62,217 bases of DNA. Source: Hyphomicrobiaceae bacterium (lineage in GTDB: Bacteria; Pseudomonadota; Alphaproteobacteria; Rhizobiales; Hyphomicrobiaceae). The notes under the pieces are model-generated. The model was not told the DNA's origin. It saw only the letters and a list, made by a program, of their open reading frames with translations, and did not search any database. Position numbers and translations under genes: made by a program. The number at the start of each line of letters is the position of its first letter. Position 1 is the stretch's first letter. Location: the NCBI GenBank assembly GCA_023384095.1, contig JAHDXT010000019.1:1-62217 (forward strand). Reading direction: 5' to 3'. Below, one piece after another: positions 1 through 9,072 of this stretch.

Positions 1-120
1 ACTGATCCTGGGTGTGAAGTTCGCCGACGGGTTGGAGGTGGTGCCCAAGCGCACCGCCGGCCAGCCCGCTACAGCCGCCGCCTGACCGCCCCGGCCGTCA
101 CCAAGAATTGGCGATAGCTC
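1..120 (+). mobile_element. Right end of a probable insertion sequence (IS256/mutator-like)
   Basis: The first 120 bases hold the tail of an open frame (stop TGA at 83-85), a short spacer, and at 97-120 a segment ending GGCGATAGCTC. Read inward from base 120, the other strand starts GAGCTATCGCC. The last 12 bases of the window (62206-62217) start GAGCTATAGC, so they look like the opposite terminal repeat of a related element. A tail reading frame followed closely by such a terminus is how IS256-type elements end in rhizobia, but the family is assigned from memory. Confidence 0.4.
2..85 (+). CDS. C-terminal 27 residues of an unidentified protein, possibly a transposase
   Basis: The frame enters from outside the window and ends at TGA 83-85. 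The visible residues start LILGVKFADGLEVVPKR and finish in an Ala-rich tail. Nothing diagnostic of a catalytic site is visible. The putative terminal inverted repeat 12-35 bases downstream is the only reason to suspect a transposase. Confidence 0.4.
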   Translation: MILGVKFADGLEVVPKRTAGQPATAAA

Positions 121-368
121 AATCACGCCGGCGAACATCGAAACCAAGACAAGGTCGGGGCGCCCCGACAGACCGGCCACATGAAGGGTGCGCTGCATTT
201 CGCACCACGCGCTCGGGCGACCGTAGCGAGTCTAATAGCGGACACTGTTTTTCCGTAGGCCTTCGCCTGCCCTGCGCGGGCTGATCGTCACCGCCGAGGC
301 ATCCATCAGCACCAGGACGGCTCCCACGAAACCGGCTATGCTTCCGGGCGGTCGCAAGTCGCGTCGGG
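121..368. other. Spacer between IS end and amidohydrolase gene
   Basis: No convincing gene is seen in these 248 bases. A minus-strand frame (232-346) ends in a stretch that could be a fragment of a membrane protein (residues GFVGAVLVLMDASA), but its upstream part runs antisense to the amidohydrolase and has the Arg/Ser-rich look of a shadow frame. The promoter of the following gene must lie here; no clear -35/-10 pair stands out. Confidence 0.3.
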
Positions 369-1457
369 ATGAGAGGGGCCATGAGGCCGGGCAAGGTCCA
401 GCGTCGGCAAGTCCTCGGTGGGCTCGCCGCAAGCTCTCTCGGGCTGACGGCCGGCTCTCGCGTCCGTTCGTCCTCTGCACGAGAGGGAAGCGGAAACGGC
501 ATGGACAATCGCTCGAGCCTGCACGTCGTCGACTTCCACAACCACTTCGTCGGCCCTGCGTTCACGCCTGTGGCCGGCGCTGCGGCGCCGCTCGCGCAAC
601 AGGAGCGCTGGCGGGAGGTCAACCGCCAGTTGGCGAGCCCCGAGGCCCTGATGGCCTCCATCGAGGACGCCGGGATTGCCGCCAGGGTCGTGAACACGCC
701 GCTGGAATTCGTCCGCACCTCCGGAGGCGAGGTCGCGGTCACCATGGTCCAGCGCATCAACGACCAGCTCGCGGAGCTGGTCGGCCGTCACCCGGGCCGG
801 CTTTACGGCCTCGCGACGGTGGACACCTACGGCGGCGACGCCGGCGCGCGGGAGTTGACGCGTGCCGTCCGCGACCTCGGGTTGCGCGGCGTTTTCGTCG
901 AGAGCGCCAGGGGCGACCTCCTTCTCGACGCGCCCCAGGCCCGCCCGACGCTGGCGACGGCGGCCTCTCTCGGCATTCCGGTTTTCGTGCACCCGATCAA
1001 CGATCCACAACTGCGCCAGCGGTTCGGGCGCTATGGGCGAGCCGGCACCACGCTCACGCGCGGCGCCATCAATTCGGCGGCGCTGATCGCGCTCATCGAA
1101 AGCGGCACGTTCGACGAGCTGCCCGGGCTGCGGGTCGTGGTGACGACGCTCGCCATCGGTGCGGTCCTGCTGACAGGCGCTTTCGGGGACGGGGCACGGC
1201 TCAGGCGAGATGCACCGACGCTGGCCCGCCGGCACGTCTATGTCGACACCATGGGCCTGCATCCCGCGCTGATCCGCAGCGTCGTGGATCTGCTCGGTCC
1301 CGATCACGTTCTCGCCGGCACCGACTGGCCCGTGTTCACGGAGCCGGCCGTCGCCGACCGCCTGCAACGCGCTCTGACGGCCTGCGGCCTCGATGCGGCC
1401 GAGCAGCGCATGGTCGCCGGCGGCAACGCGCTGAGGCTGCTCGGTGTCGAGCAGTGA
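369..1457 (+). CDS. Amidohydrolase 2 (ACMSD-like) with Tat-type leader
   Basis: The 362-residue protein has the amidohydrolase-2 TIM-barrel pattern. The N-terminus carries twin arginines followed by a hydrophobic run (RRQVLGGLAASSLGL, residues 12-26), which suggests Tat export. Metal-site motifs are DFHNH (His57, His59), His208 in VHPIND and Asp319 in GTDWP. The expected second histidine motif (HGGG after PGLRVVV, about residue 259) is replaced by TTLAIG, so metal binding or catalysis may be altered. An ATG at 381 is an alternative start; neither has a strong ribosome binding site. The gene converges on a receiver gene at 1509. Substrate unknown; decarboxylase and hydrolase activities are both known in the family. 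Confidence 0.85.
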   Translation: MRGAMRPGKVQRRQVLGGLAASSLGLTAGSRVRSSSAREGSGNGMDNRSSLHVVDFHNHFVGPAFTPVAGAAAPLAQQERWREVNRQLASPEALMASIEDAGIAARVVNTPLEFVRTSGGEVAVTMVQRINDQLAELVGRHPGRLYGLATVDTYGGDAGARELTRAVRDLGLRGVFVESARGDLLLDAPQARPTLATAASLGIPVFVHPINDPQLRQRFGRYGRAGTTLTRGAINSAALIALIESGTFDELPGLRVVVTTLAIGAVLLTGAFGDGARLRRDAPTLARRHVYVDTMGLHPALIRSVVDLLGPDHVLAGTDWPVFTEPAVADRLQRALTACGLDAAEQRMVAGGNALRLLGVEQ

Positions 1458-1508
1458 CAGCCCGGTGAGCTTCGGAAGTCCCGTCCGAGGCGGGGCGCCG
1501 GCACCGGC

Positions 1509-1886
1509 CTATCCCAGGCGGTGTTGCAGCGCCTGGGCGACCGCGGTGGTCGCGTAGGGCTTGTCGAAGCGCGGAATGTGCCGCAGCGGAGCAGGGAAGC
1601 GGTCGTCCTCGGTCGAGCCGGTGGCAAAAACGAATGGGACGCCGCGCGCGAGCAGGGCGTGCGCGACCGGCCAGACTTCCTCCCTGCCGAGCTCGACGTC
1701 GAGAGTGGCGGCGTCGATCGCCTCGGTGTCGGCAAGGGCGGCAAGCGCTGCCCTGACCGATCCGACGGGCCCGATGACCGACGCGCCGCATTCTTCCAGA
1801 AAATCGATGAGCGGCATCGCAACGATGACGTTGTCCTCGACAACGAGGACACGTCGGCCGGTCCAATTGAGCTGCATCCTGGTCAT
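1509..1886 (-). CDS. Stand-alone response regulator receiver protein
   Basis: The 125-residue protein is one receiver (REC) domain with no output domain. VLVVEDN at 13-19 carries the acidic Mg2+ pocket, Asp63 in TLDVEL is the phosphoacceptor, Thr89 (FATGS) the switch residue and Lys109 (FDKPY) the conserved lysine. Single-domain receivers of this type usually relay phosphate or act by protein contact. No kinase gene is adjacent; the nearest histidine kinase is at 9073-13062. The gene is convergent with the amidohydrolase. Confidence 0.85.
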   Translation of the reverse strand: MTRMQLNWTGRRVLVVEDNVIVAMPLIDFLEECGASVIGPVGSVRAALAALADTEAIDAATLDVELGREEVWPVAHALLARGVPFVFATGSTEDDRFPAPLRHIPRFDKPYATTAVAQALQHRLG

Positions 1887-2099
1887 CCTCGAGGCTATGC
1901 TGCCTGGGCCCGAACCTCAGTGGGACCCGGCCCGAACATCGACGCGCCACGGCAGCTACCCAGCCCCTTGTCCGCATGGCAGCACCACCCGGCAGCTTCG
2001 GCCACGGCCTCGATGGATTGAGGACCAGGAGCCCTGAGTTGCCAGGGGGCGCAAAAGATCAGATCAGTCCACCGCCGTCATCCCCGCTTCGGGGGAGAC

Positions 2100-2876
2100 T
2101 TACGGGATCAGGCGCAGCCGCAGCGCTTGTGCGACGGCATGCGTGCGGTTGTGCACTCCGAGCTTGCTTTGCGCTTTTTTCAAGTGGGTGCGGACCGTTT
2201 CTGCTCCGAGCTGCAGGGACTGGGCGGCCTCCGAAACCTGATGCCCGATGGACATCCAACGCAGCACGGCAAGCTCCCGTGGCGTCAGGCGCGCCGGGCT
2301 GCCGACCCGTGCGACATCGGAGCCGACGACCTTCTGCAGCCTGATGGCCGCGAAAGTCGCGCCCATGAACAGGAGGGCGCGAGCCTCGGGGGTAAGCCGC
2401 TTCGAAAGGTCGTAGCGTGACCAGTAGACCACGACCCAGCGCCCGCCTACGGGGCAGATCAACTGATCCCGCACGCCGTGCTTGAGAGCCAGCTCGAACG
2501 GCCAGCGATCCGTGCCCAACGGCTCGACCAGCCGCATCATCTCTGTCATCGTGATGGGGGCGAGCGCTCCCGGAATCAGTGTCAACCCGGGCCCGGGGTG
2601 CTGACGGCTCAGCTCGATCCATTCCTCCCACCAGCCTTCGGGGGTGCTGGAATGCAGGAAGACGGTCTTGCCCCTGGCTAGACTGCCCAGATCTCCCCAA
2701 CGGACCGGCAGCAGCAGGGCGCCGAGTGCGTTCAGCTTGCAGGTGCCGAACGAGACCTGATGCAATCGGTCCAGCACCGCGTCGGCGGTGCCGAGCTGGT
2801 CGACCGTTCTGGTGAACCGCAGCATCTCCCGTCCGAGGCTCGTGTCGTCCTCGCCGACATGCGTTTCCATGGCCAT
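2100..2876 (-). CDS. LuxR-family transcriptional regulator (LuxR solo)
   Basis: The 258-residue protein has an N-terminal autoinducer-binding-type domain (roughly residues 20-180) and a C-terminal LuxR helix-turn-helix: LTPRELAVLRWMSIGH at about 194 followed by TVRTHLKKAQSKLG. No luxI-like synthase is present in the window, so it is an orphan ('solo') that may answer to foreign acyl-homoserine lactones or other ligands. It sits alone between the receiver gene and the repeat array. The start at 2876 is followed by MAMETH and no rival start is obvious. Confidence 0.85.
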   Translation of the reverse strand: MAMETHVGEDDTSLGREMLRFTRTVDQLGTADAVLDRLHQVSFGTCKLNALGALLLPVRWGDLGSLARGKTVFLHSSTPEGWWEEWIELSRQHPGPGLTLIPGALAPITMTEMMRLVEPLGTDRWPFELALKHGVRDQLICPVGGRWVVVYWSRYDLSKRLTPEARALLFMGATFAAIRLQKVVGSDVARVGSPARLTPRELAVLRWMSIGHQVSEAAQSLQLGAETVRTHLKKAQSKLGVHNRTHAVAQALRLRLIP

Positions 2877-3160
2877 TCACTCCCTGACGGAGATGCAGCG
2901 GGTCCCGCGCGATGAGGCGGCGGGCAACCAGGCTGGCGGCTGCACCCGAGTGCCGACCTGCCGACTTGCGAACCGGGCTGGCGGCCCGTTCGTTCCCGGA
3001 CAAAGCCGTGCGGAAGCTGCCTGGTGAAGACGAGGGTTAACTGACGGGCTGCACGCGCCGGGCTGGCAGATGAGGGCTTGGCTCGACCATGGCGAGCGTT
3101 GGCATGGCGTTCGACTAGAAGTGTCCAGACTTCATTTCCGAAAGGCCGCCCGCCCCCTCA

Positions 3161-3750
3161 CCGTCATTCCCGCGGAGGCGGGAAACCGTGACGCGTCTCC
3201 ACGAGCACTCGCTGAGAGGCATCGCGGATGGCCGCCTGCGCGGCCATGACGGGATGGGGGTGGTGGGCGGCCATGGATGGGTTTGGAATGGGGGGCTGGG
3301 CGCAGACCGCCGGCCGCCCCTCACCGTTATTCCCGCGGAGGCGGGAAACCGTGACACGTCTCCACGAGCACTCGCTGAGAGGCATCACGGATGGCCGCCT
3401 GCGCGGCCATGACGGAATTGGGTTGGCCGGCCATGACGGAATTGGGGCGGGTATTGAGTGCTTGGGGCAGATGGCCTGCCCCCCTCACCGTCATTCCCGC
3501 GGAGGCGGGAATCTGCGACGCATCTCCACGAGCACGCGCTGAAAGGCATCCCGTCATGGCCGCCTGCGCGGCCATGACGGGATGGGTGTGGTGGGCGGCC
3601 ATGGATGGGTTTGGAATGGGCATCGAGGGCTGGGCGCAGACCGCTGGCCGCCCCTCACCGTCATTCCTGCGGAGGCGGGAATCCGTGACACGTCTCCAAG
3701 AGCACGCGCTGAGAGGCATCACGGATGGCCGCCTGCGCGGCCATGACAGG
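3161..3750. repeat. Four tandem copies of a 92-93 bp palindromic element
   Basis: Copies lie at 3161-3252, 3324-3415, 3488-3580 and 3658-3750, a period of 163-170 bp. Each starts CCGTCAT (or CCGTTAT) and ends ATGACGG (ATGACAGG in the last), so the ends are inverted. Inside are two hairpins: TTCCCGC/GCGGGAA with loop GGAG, and GGCCGC/GCGGCC with loop CTGC. The spacers are also related: 3268-3323 and 3598-3657 share GGATGGGTTTGGAATGGG and the following GCGCAGACCG. A fifth, diverged copy is at 62024-62112. The surrounding intergenic DNA (2877-3160 and 3751-3959) shows no gene. Confidence 0.9.
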
Positions 3751-3959
3751 AGGAGTGGCGGCCGCGTCGTGCAGCACCCCTCGGCTTGCGCGCCCCGCGC
3801 GAACTCCGGCACCTGGGAGCGTCGGCGGCAGGCGGGCGGTCAGGCCGGTGGTGCGTTTGAACAGACCGCGAAAGAACCCGGTCGTCCTTGTACGCGGCCT
3901 AAGGCTGATCTCGCCGGCGGTCATGCGCCTCGGCCGTCATCCGCATTGCTGCCCGCGCC

Positions 3960-5039
3960 TCAGTTGCCGAAGAAGGACAGCAGGCTCATACGGGGCGGCG
4001 GCTTGAATTCCGACATGGCCGATGCAACCTCGGTGTAGAGGTCCGGCAGCCATTTCGGTTGACCGGGCTCGATGGCCGGCAGTCCGCGTCGCCGGAAATC
4101 GGTAGGGGCAATGACGAGCTTGATGTTCCGCAATCCAACCTGCGCCGCAAGGACGAACAACTCCTCGGCGGCGGCGTCACCGACAGCAAGGCAGCCGATC
4201 GACACGGCTTTGCCGTGAATCATGATGTCCCCGCCGAGGTTGCTGCGGCCCTCCGCTTCGGCCATCTGACGGTCGAAGGCATTCGGGTAGTTGACGCGTA
4301 GAGAGACGTGATAGCGGCTCTCGGGATTCAAGAACGAGATGCCGTAGACGCCTTCCGGCACCTGCTTGTCGCCTTGTCTCAACTTGGGGCCGGCCACGCC
4401 GCTGGCTGCGAGCACCGGGTAGCTGTGGATGAATTTCCATTCGCCGCCGTCCGGTCGCGCAAACAGCTCGATGACCTTCTCGTCCTTGATGGCGACGAGA
4501 GCGATTTCACTCGGCGCCCAGGTTGCCTCTGCAGTATCGAACTTACTGGCGAGCCGCGCGCTCGCCGCGGGGGAAATCTCTGCCAGACGTCTCGTCAGCA
4601 TGGCGCTCCGGGAGCGGGGCGCCGAGGCTTGCCATGGCAGACTTCGCGGCGGCGCATCGGAATGCTGCGGTTCGTCAGAGGGCGCAGCGCCTTCCGGCTG
4701 TATTTCCGCAAGCCACGATCCCGTGATGTCGGGTTCCGCTGCTCCGCGGAGAGCCGGCTCGTCGACGGGGGGCGGCTCTACCACGAGCGGTGATTCTTCG
4801 GCGGTGGGCGGCGATAGCAGCGCCACCGCGTCCAGCGGCGCGTAGGCAAACCGATCGGCAGGCTCGGGCGCCGGCGCAGTCAGGGGTGCGGCCAGGCTCG
4901 ACCGGGCTTCCGCGCCGGCATGCTCGACGGTAGGCACGAGGCGGATGATCCCGGCGTGATCGAGCGCGAGCACGCCCACGGCGCTCGCGATGGAGACCAC
5001 CGTGCAACATGCCAGAAGTGCAAGATTGCTCGATCTCAT
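3960..5039 (-). CDS. L,D-transpeptidase (YkuD/YafK type)
   Basis: The start chosen is the ATG at 5039, because GGAAGGGG lies directly upstream and the first residues then form a membrane anchor or signal (LALLACCTVVSIASAVGVLAL). The open frame itself extends to 5135. A Pro/Ala-rich linker of about 150 residues follows, then the catalytic domain, with the active-site signature IMIHGKAVSIGC (His275, Cys283 in this numbering). The fold would cross-link peptidoglycan or anchor proteins to it in the periplasm. The WKFIHSYPVL and YPNAFDR segments fit the YafK-like subgroup. It is divergent from the PAS-cyclase gene across 292 bp without other genes. Confidence 0.85.
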   Translation of the reverse strand: MRSSNLALLACCTVVSIASAVGVLALDHAGIIRLVPTVEHAGAEARSSLAAPLTAPAPEPADRFAYAPLDAVALLSPPTAEESPLVVEPPPVDEPALRGAAEPDITGSWLAEIQPEGAAPSDEPQHSDAPPRSLPWQASAPRSRSAMLTRRLAEISPAASARLASKFDTAEATWAPSEIALVAIKDEKVIELFARPDGGEWKFIHSYPVLAASGVAGPKLRQGDKQVPEGVYGISFLNPESRYHVSLRVNYPNAFDRQMAEAEGRSNLGGDIMIHGKAVSIGCLAVGDAAAEELFVLAAQVGLRNIKLVIAPTDFRRRGLPAIEPGQPKWLPDLYTEVASAMSEFKPPPRMSLLSFFGN

Positions 5040-5331
5040 CCCCTTCCCGACACCCTCCTCGAGCCGCGTGACGGCCATACCGAGCATGGCCGATTCGCTC
5101 GTGCCGTCGCAGCGCGATGCCGAGCCGAACCGCATCTAGCCGATTCTTTGCGGCAAAAGACGGGTTCGAAGATGACGGGTATACGGCGCATTGCTGATGA
5201 CCCGAGCAGGCAGCCCGAGCGCCCGGTCGTCTGGGCGGCGGCACTCGGTCGGTCCGGCCGCCGCTGCGGCTGCTTGGTAAACGTGGTATGGTCTGCGGGG
5301 TCACGGGAACGCATTCGGCGCGGGAAACCAG

Positions 5332-7407
5332 ATGTCTGCCGATGCAAGCAGCGCCTTGGAGCCGGAGGAAACGCGCGCGAAGCGCGAGGCGCACGTCGCC
5401 GAGCAGGAGCGCCAGTTCCGCGAAACGCTCGAGTACTGCCCCGCAGGCTTGCTGGTGGTCGACGAGGACGGGCGATTGTTGTTCCACAACGCCCGCCTGC
5501 GGCAGCTCCTCGGCTACGAAAGGACCGAGCTCGAGCTTTTCGATACACGCCGGTTCTGGCACGACCTCGAGCAGCGGACTCGGATCATAGACATCTTGCG
5601 CGAGCGGGGCGGCCAGCTCCTCAACCAGGAGGTGGTCTGGAAGACGAAGCAAGGCCAGCCGCTGCATCTCCTCATTTCTTACGTCCAGGTCGCCTACCGC
5701 GGTGGCCACACCAGCTTCGTCGGCGGCAAGCGGGTGGTGTGGGTCTACGACGTCACGGCGCTGAAGCAGCGCGAGGCTCAGGTTGCCGAGCAGGAGCGCC
5801 AGTTCCGGGAGATCCTGCACTACTGCCCGGCGGCCCTGGTCGTCGTCGATGACGAAGGACGGCTGCTGTTCCACAACGCGCGCCTGCGGCAGCTCTTCGG
5901 CTATCGCGAGGAGGAGCTGGAGCTGTTCGACACCAGGGAGCTCTGGCACGACCTCGAGCAGCGCTCCCGGATCATCGAGGCGTTGCGCGAGCAGGGCGGC
6001 CAGCTTCTCGACCAGGAGGTGGTGTGGCGGACCAAAGGCGGCGAGCTCGTCCACGGCCTCATGTCCTACGTCCAAGTCGCCTACCAGGGCGGCCATGTCA
6101 GCTTTGCCGGCGGCAAACGGCTGGCCTGGCTCTACGACGTTACCGCGCTCAAACGGGCGGATGAGGCGCGGCGGCGCAGCGAGCGCCGTCTGGTCGATGC
6201 CATCGAGACCATCTCGGAGGGGTTCGCCTGTTACGACGCCGAGGACCGTCTCGTCATATGCAATACCTGCTACCGCGACCTCCTCTACGCCAGTGCCGAT
6301 TTTGCGCCCACCGCGGGGACGAGCTTCGAGGTCGTCATCCGGCAGGCTGCCGAGCGGGGAGCCATCAAGGACGCTGAGGGCCGCGTCGAGGAGTGGGTCG
6401 CCGAACGTCTCCACCAGCACCGTCATCCCGGTCCGGCGCGTGTCCAGCAACGCGGCGACGGACGGTGGGTGATGATCAGCGAGCGCCGCACCGAGGACGG
6501 CGGCACGGTCGCCGTCTATTCCGATATCAGCGAGCTCAAGCAGCGCGAGGCGAGCCTCTCGGAGAAGACCGTGGCTCTCGAAACGTTGTCGAGCAAGCTG
6601 GCGAAGTACCTCGCGCCGCAGGTCTACAAATCGATCTTCACCGGACGCCAGGACGTCCGGATCGCCAGCCAGCGCAAGAAGCTTACCGTCTGCTTCTCCG
6701 ATATCGCAGATTTCACCGAGACGGCCGATAAGCTCGAATCGGAGGATCTGACCCACCTCCTCAACCAGTATCTGACCGAGATGTCGAGGATTGCCGCCGA
6801 GTACGGGGCCACGATCGACAAATATGTCGGCGATGCCATCGTGATGTTCTTCGGCGACCCCGAAACGCGCGGCGTCAAGGAGGACGCGCTCGCCTGCGTG
6901 AAGATGGCGCTCGCCATGCAGAAGCGGATCGCCCAGCTCGCCCTCCTCTGGCGGGACGCAGGCATCGCGATGCCGCTGCGCTGCCGCATCGGCATCCATA
7001 CCGGCTATTGCACGGTGGGCAACTTCGGCAGCGAGGACCGGATGGACTACACGATCATCGGCGGTGGCGTGAACCTCGCCTCACGCCTCGAGCACGAAGC
7101 CGCGCCCGGCAGCGTGCTCATTTCGTTCGAAACGTACGCCCACGTGAAAGACGAGGTCCATTGCGAGGAGCAAGGGCAGTTCCACGTCAAGGGGCTGGCC
7201 TACCCGGTTGCGACCTACCGCGTCGTCGACCTGAGGACCAACCTGGCTGCGCCGTCGCAGGCGTTGCGTGCCGAGCTGCCCCATCTCAGGCTCGAGGCTG
7301 ATCCCGGGCTGATGTCGGCGGACGAGCGCCGCCGGGCCGCCGCGGCGCTGCGCGAGGCCGCCGATCGGCTGATGCATGTCAGCGAGCATGCCGCCGACCT
7401 GCATTGA
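5332..7407 (+). CDS. Class III adenylate cyclase with three PAS domains
   Basis: The 691-residue protein has three PAS domains followed by a class III cyclase domain. PAS1 (residues 21-149) and PAS2 (150-278) are a recent tandem duplication with a 129-residue period; both begin [10 protein letters not shown] and end VTALK. PAS3 spans about 283-410. The cyclase domain starts near residue 450. Metal-binding Asp are in FSDIADF and [13 protein letters not shown], substrate-selecting Lys and Asp in DKYVGDA and MDYTIIG, and transition-state Asn/Arg in NLASRLE, all fitting an active ATP cyclase. No membrane segment is seen, so it is a cytosolic sensor making cAMP. RBS-like GGGAAA precedes the ATG. 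It converges with the receiver-cyclase gene 93 bp away. Confidence 0.9.
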   Translation: MSADASSALEPEETRAKREAHVAEQERQFRETLEYCPAGLLVVDEDGRLLFHNARLRQLLGYERTELELFDTRRFWHDLEQRTRIIDILRERGGQLLNQEVVWKTKQGQPLHLLISYVQVAYRGGHTSFVGGKRVVWVYDVTALKQREAQVAEQERQFREILHYCPAALVVVDDEGRLLFHNARLRQLFGYREEELELFDTRELWHDLEQRSRIIEALREQGGQLLDQEVVWRTKGGELVHGLMSYVQVAYQGGHVSFAGGKRLAWLYDVTALKRADEARRRSERRLVDAIETISEGFACYDAEDRLVICNTCYRDLLYASADFAPTAGTSFEVVIRQAAERGAIKDAEGRVEEWVAERLHQHRHPGPARVQQRGDGRWVMISERRTEDGGTVAVYSDISELKQREASLSEKTVALETLSSKLAKYLAPQVYKSIFTGRQDVRIASQRKKLTVCFSDIADFTETADKLESEDLTHLLNQYLTEMSRIAAEYGATIDKYVGDAIVMFFGDPETRGVKEDALACVKMALAMQKRIAQLALLWRDAGIAMPLRCRIGIHTGYCTVGNFGSEDRMDYTIIGGGVNLASRLEHEAAPGSVLISFETYAHVKDEVHCEEQGQFHVKGLAYPVATYRVVDLRTNLAAPSQALRAELPHLRLEADPGLMSADERRRAAAALREAADRLMHVSEHAADLH

Positions 7408-7500
7408 CGATCGCGGGGGTGGGGGTGTCCTTGCGCCAACGTCTCGCCTGCGGCCCACCCCACCCGCGCATCGCGCCTGCGGCCCGAAGTCGAGCCCACG

Positions 7501-8634
7501 CTAGCGGATGGCGGTCAGGCGGCAGCTCGCCACCGGCTGCCTCAATCCCCTGAGCGAGAGCTCGCCGAGTGGTTCCATCTCGGCCATGTGCGCGCAGGCG
7601 CTGCCGACGCGCCGGGTCATCAGGATCTGGCCCGCCTGCGCCTCGCCGCACAGGCGCGCGGCCTGGTTCACGACGGTGCCGATGGCCGTGTAGTCGAGCC
7701 GTCCTTCGAAGCCGATCCGGCCGAGGGTGGCATAGCCGTGCGCAATGCCGATCCCGATACCGAGATCATGGCCGCGCCTCCGCCATTCGGCCGCGAGCTG
7801 CTCGACGGCCGCCCTGAGGTCGACCGCGAGCCGGACGGCGCGCTCGGCGGGATCGGGGCAAGGGACCGGATCGTTGAAGATCACCATGAGACCGTCGCCG
7901 AGGAAGCGCTCCAGCGTCCCTTCGTGCTTCTCGATGAGCTGGCCGGCCGCGGCGTGGTATTCGGCGAGCACCTGCATCACCTCCTCGGGCTCGGCGACCT
8001 CCGAGAAAGCGGTGAACCCCCGCAGGTCGCAGAACAGCACGGTGACTTCCCGGCGGTGGCTCTCGAGCAGCCGGGCCTCGTCGCTGGAGGCGATCATCTC
8101 CGCGAGCTGCCGTGGCAGAAAGCGCCGCAGCCGGCCGATGCGCTGCAGCTCGGCGAGCTGCTCGGCGACCCGGTCCTCGAGCACCTGGTTCCAGCGTGCC
8201 AGCTCGCCGGCCTGGGCCGCGAGGCGGGCGGCCTGCTCCTGCACCGTGTCGTGCAGCGTCTTTGCGCGCAGCAGCGAGCGCACGCGGGCGACCAGCGCCG
8301 CCTGGTCGACTGGCTTCGTCAGATACTCGTCGCCGCCCGTCTCGAGCCCGGCCACGACATCGCGCGTGTCGGCCTTGGCGGTGACCAGGACGATCGGAAT
8401 GTACGGCAGGCTGGCGTCCGCCTTCAGTTGCCGGCAGACCTCGAGGCCGTCGGTCTTGGGCATCATGATGTCGAGCAGGATCAGGTCCGGCAGCTCGGCG
8501 CGGGCCCGCGACAGCGCCTCCTCGCCATCGTAGGCCGCCACGGTGGCGTAGCCCTGGGCACGGAGCCGGGTCACGAGAATATCGACATTGGTTTCACTGT
8601 CGTCGACGACGAGGATCAATGGCGGGTCGCGCAT
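7501..8634 (-). CDS. Response regulator-adenylate cyclase fusion
   Basis: The 377-residue protein has a receiver domain (residues 6-125, phosphoacceptor Asp55 in LILLDIMMP, Lys in LTKPVD), a coiled-coil linker of about 55 residues rich in Ala/Gln/Glu, and a class III cyclase domain. Metal Asp are in LFCDLRGFTAF and FLGDGLMVIFNDP, Asp in RLDYTAIG and Asn/Arg in VNQAARL. The usual substrate-selecting Lys before the second metal motif is Arg here (LERFLGDG), a substitution I recall from a rhizobial subgroup. It is the last gene of the kinase operon, 2 bp behind the DivK-like gene, so phosphorylation by that kinase probably sets its cAMP output. Confidence 0.9.
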   Translation of the reverse strand: MRDPPLILVVDDSETNVDILVTRLRAQGYATVAAYDGEEALSRARAELPDLILLDIMMPKTDGLEVCRQLKADASLPYIPIVLVTAKADTRDVVAGLETGGDEYLTKPVDQAALVARVRSLLRAKTLHDTVQEQAARLAAQAGELARWNQVLEDRVAEQLAELQRIGRLRRFLPRQLAEMIASSDEARLLESHRREVTVLFCDLRGFTAFSEVAEPEEVMQVLAEYHAAAGQLIEKHEGTLERFLGDGLMVIFNDPVPCPDPAERAVRLAVDLRAAVEQLAAEWRRRGHDLGIGIGIAHGYATLGRIGFEGRLDYTAIGTVVNQAARLCGEAQAGQILMTRRVGSACAHMAEMEPLGELSLRGLRQPVASCRLTAIR

Positions 8635-8636
8635 CG

Positions 8637-9011
8637 TCAGCTTCCCTCGTCGAGGTGAGCGCGCACCTTGGCGAGGAGCTGGCGGGGGCTGAACGGCTTC
8701 GCGATGTAGTCGTCGCAGCCGGCGGCCCGCGCCTTCGCCTCGTCGCCCGACAAGGCATAGGACGTGACCGCGATGACCGGGATGGAGGCGAGGAGAGGAT
8801 TGGACTTGATGCGACTTGTCGCGTCGTAGCCATCGAGCACAGGAAGCTGGATGTCCATCAGGATCAGGTCGGGTCGTTCGCGCTCCGCGGCCTCGACCCC
8901 GGCCTCGCCGTTCTGCGCCTCGATCAGCTCGTAGCCCGATGCAGTGAGGAGATCGCGCAGGATCGCGCGGTTGTCCTCCTGGTCCTCCACGACGAGAATG
9001 CGCCTGCCCAT
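8637..9011 (-). CDS. DivK/CheY-like single-domain response regulator
   Basis: The 124-residue receiver has the acidic pocket in ILVVEDQEDN, phosphoacceptor Asp53 (LMDIQLP), switch Thr in VTSYA and Lys in IAKPFS. It resembles the DivK/PleD group (LMDIQLPVLDGYDAT). It lies 61 bp behind the six-GAF kinase and 2 bp before the receiver-cyclase gene. Both receivers are therefore likely partners of the kinase, and this one could act as a phosphate sink or carry the signal elsewhere. Confidence 0.9.
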   Translation of the reverse strand: MGRRILVVEDQEDNRAILRDLLTASGYELIEAQNGEAGVEAAERERPDLILMDIQLPVLDGYDATSRIKSNPLLASIPVIAVTSYALSGDEAKARAAGCDDYIAKPFSPRQLLAKVRAHLDEGS

Positions 9012-9072
9012 CCGCTACCCGCCTCCGATGCTCAGACCCAGCGGACCGAATTCGGCCCTCGAGGAGTGGTCA

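Noticed and set aside
336-1367. A 343-codon minus-strand frame opposite the amidohydrolase
   Set aside because: The plus strand carries the HxH and GTDW motifs and a Tat leader; the reverse frame is a shadow.
2100-2876. Complete quorum-sensing pair
   Set aside because: No LuxI-type synthase was found anywhere in the window, so only a LuxR solo is claimed.
3161-3750. Possible CRISPR array
   Set aside because: Repeats are 92-93 bp with inner hairpins, spacers are related to each other rather than unique, and no cas gene is present.
4675-6999. A 774-codon open frame on the minus strand opposite the PAS-cyclase
   Set aside because: It mirrors a clearly homologous gene on the other strand, has no domain, and its length follows from GC-rich codon bias.
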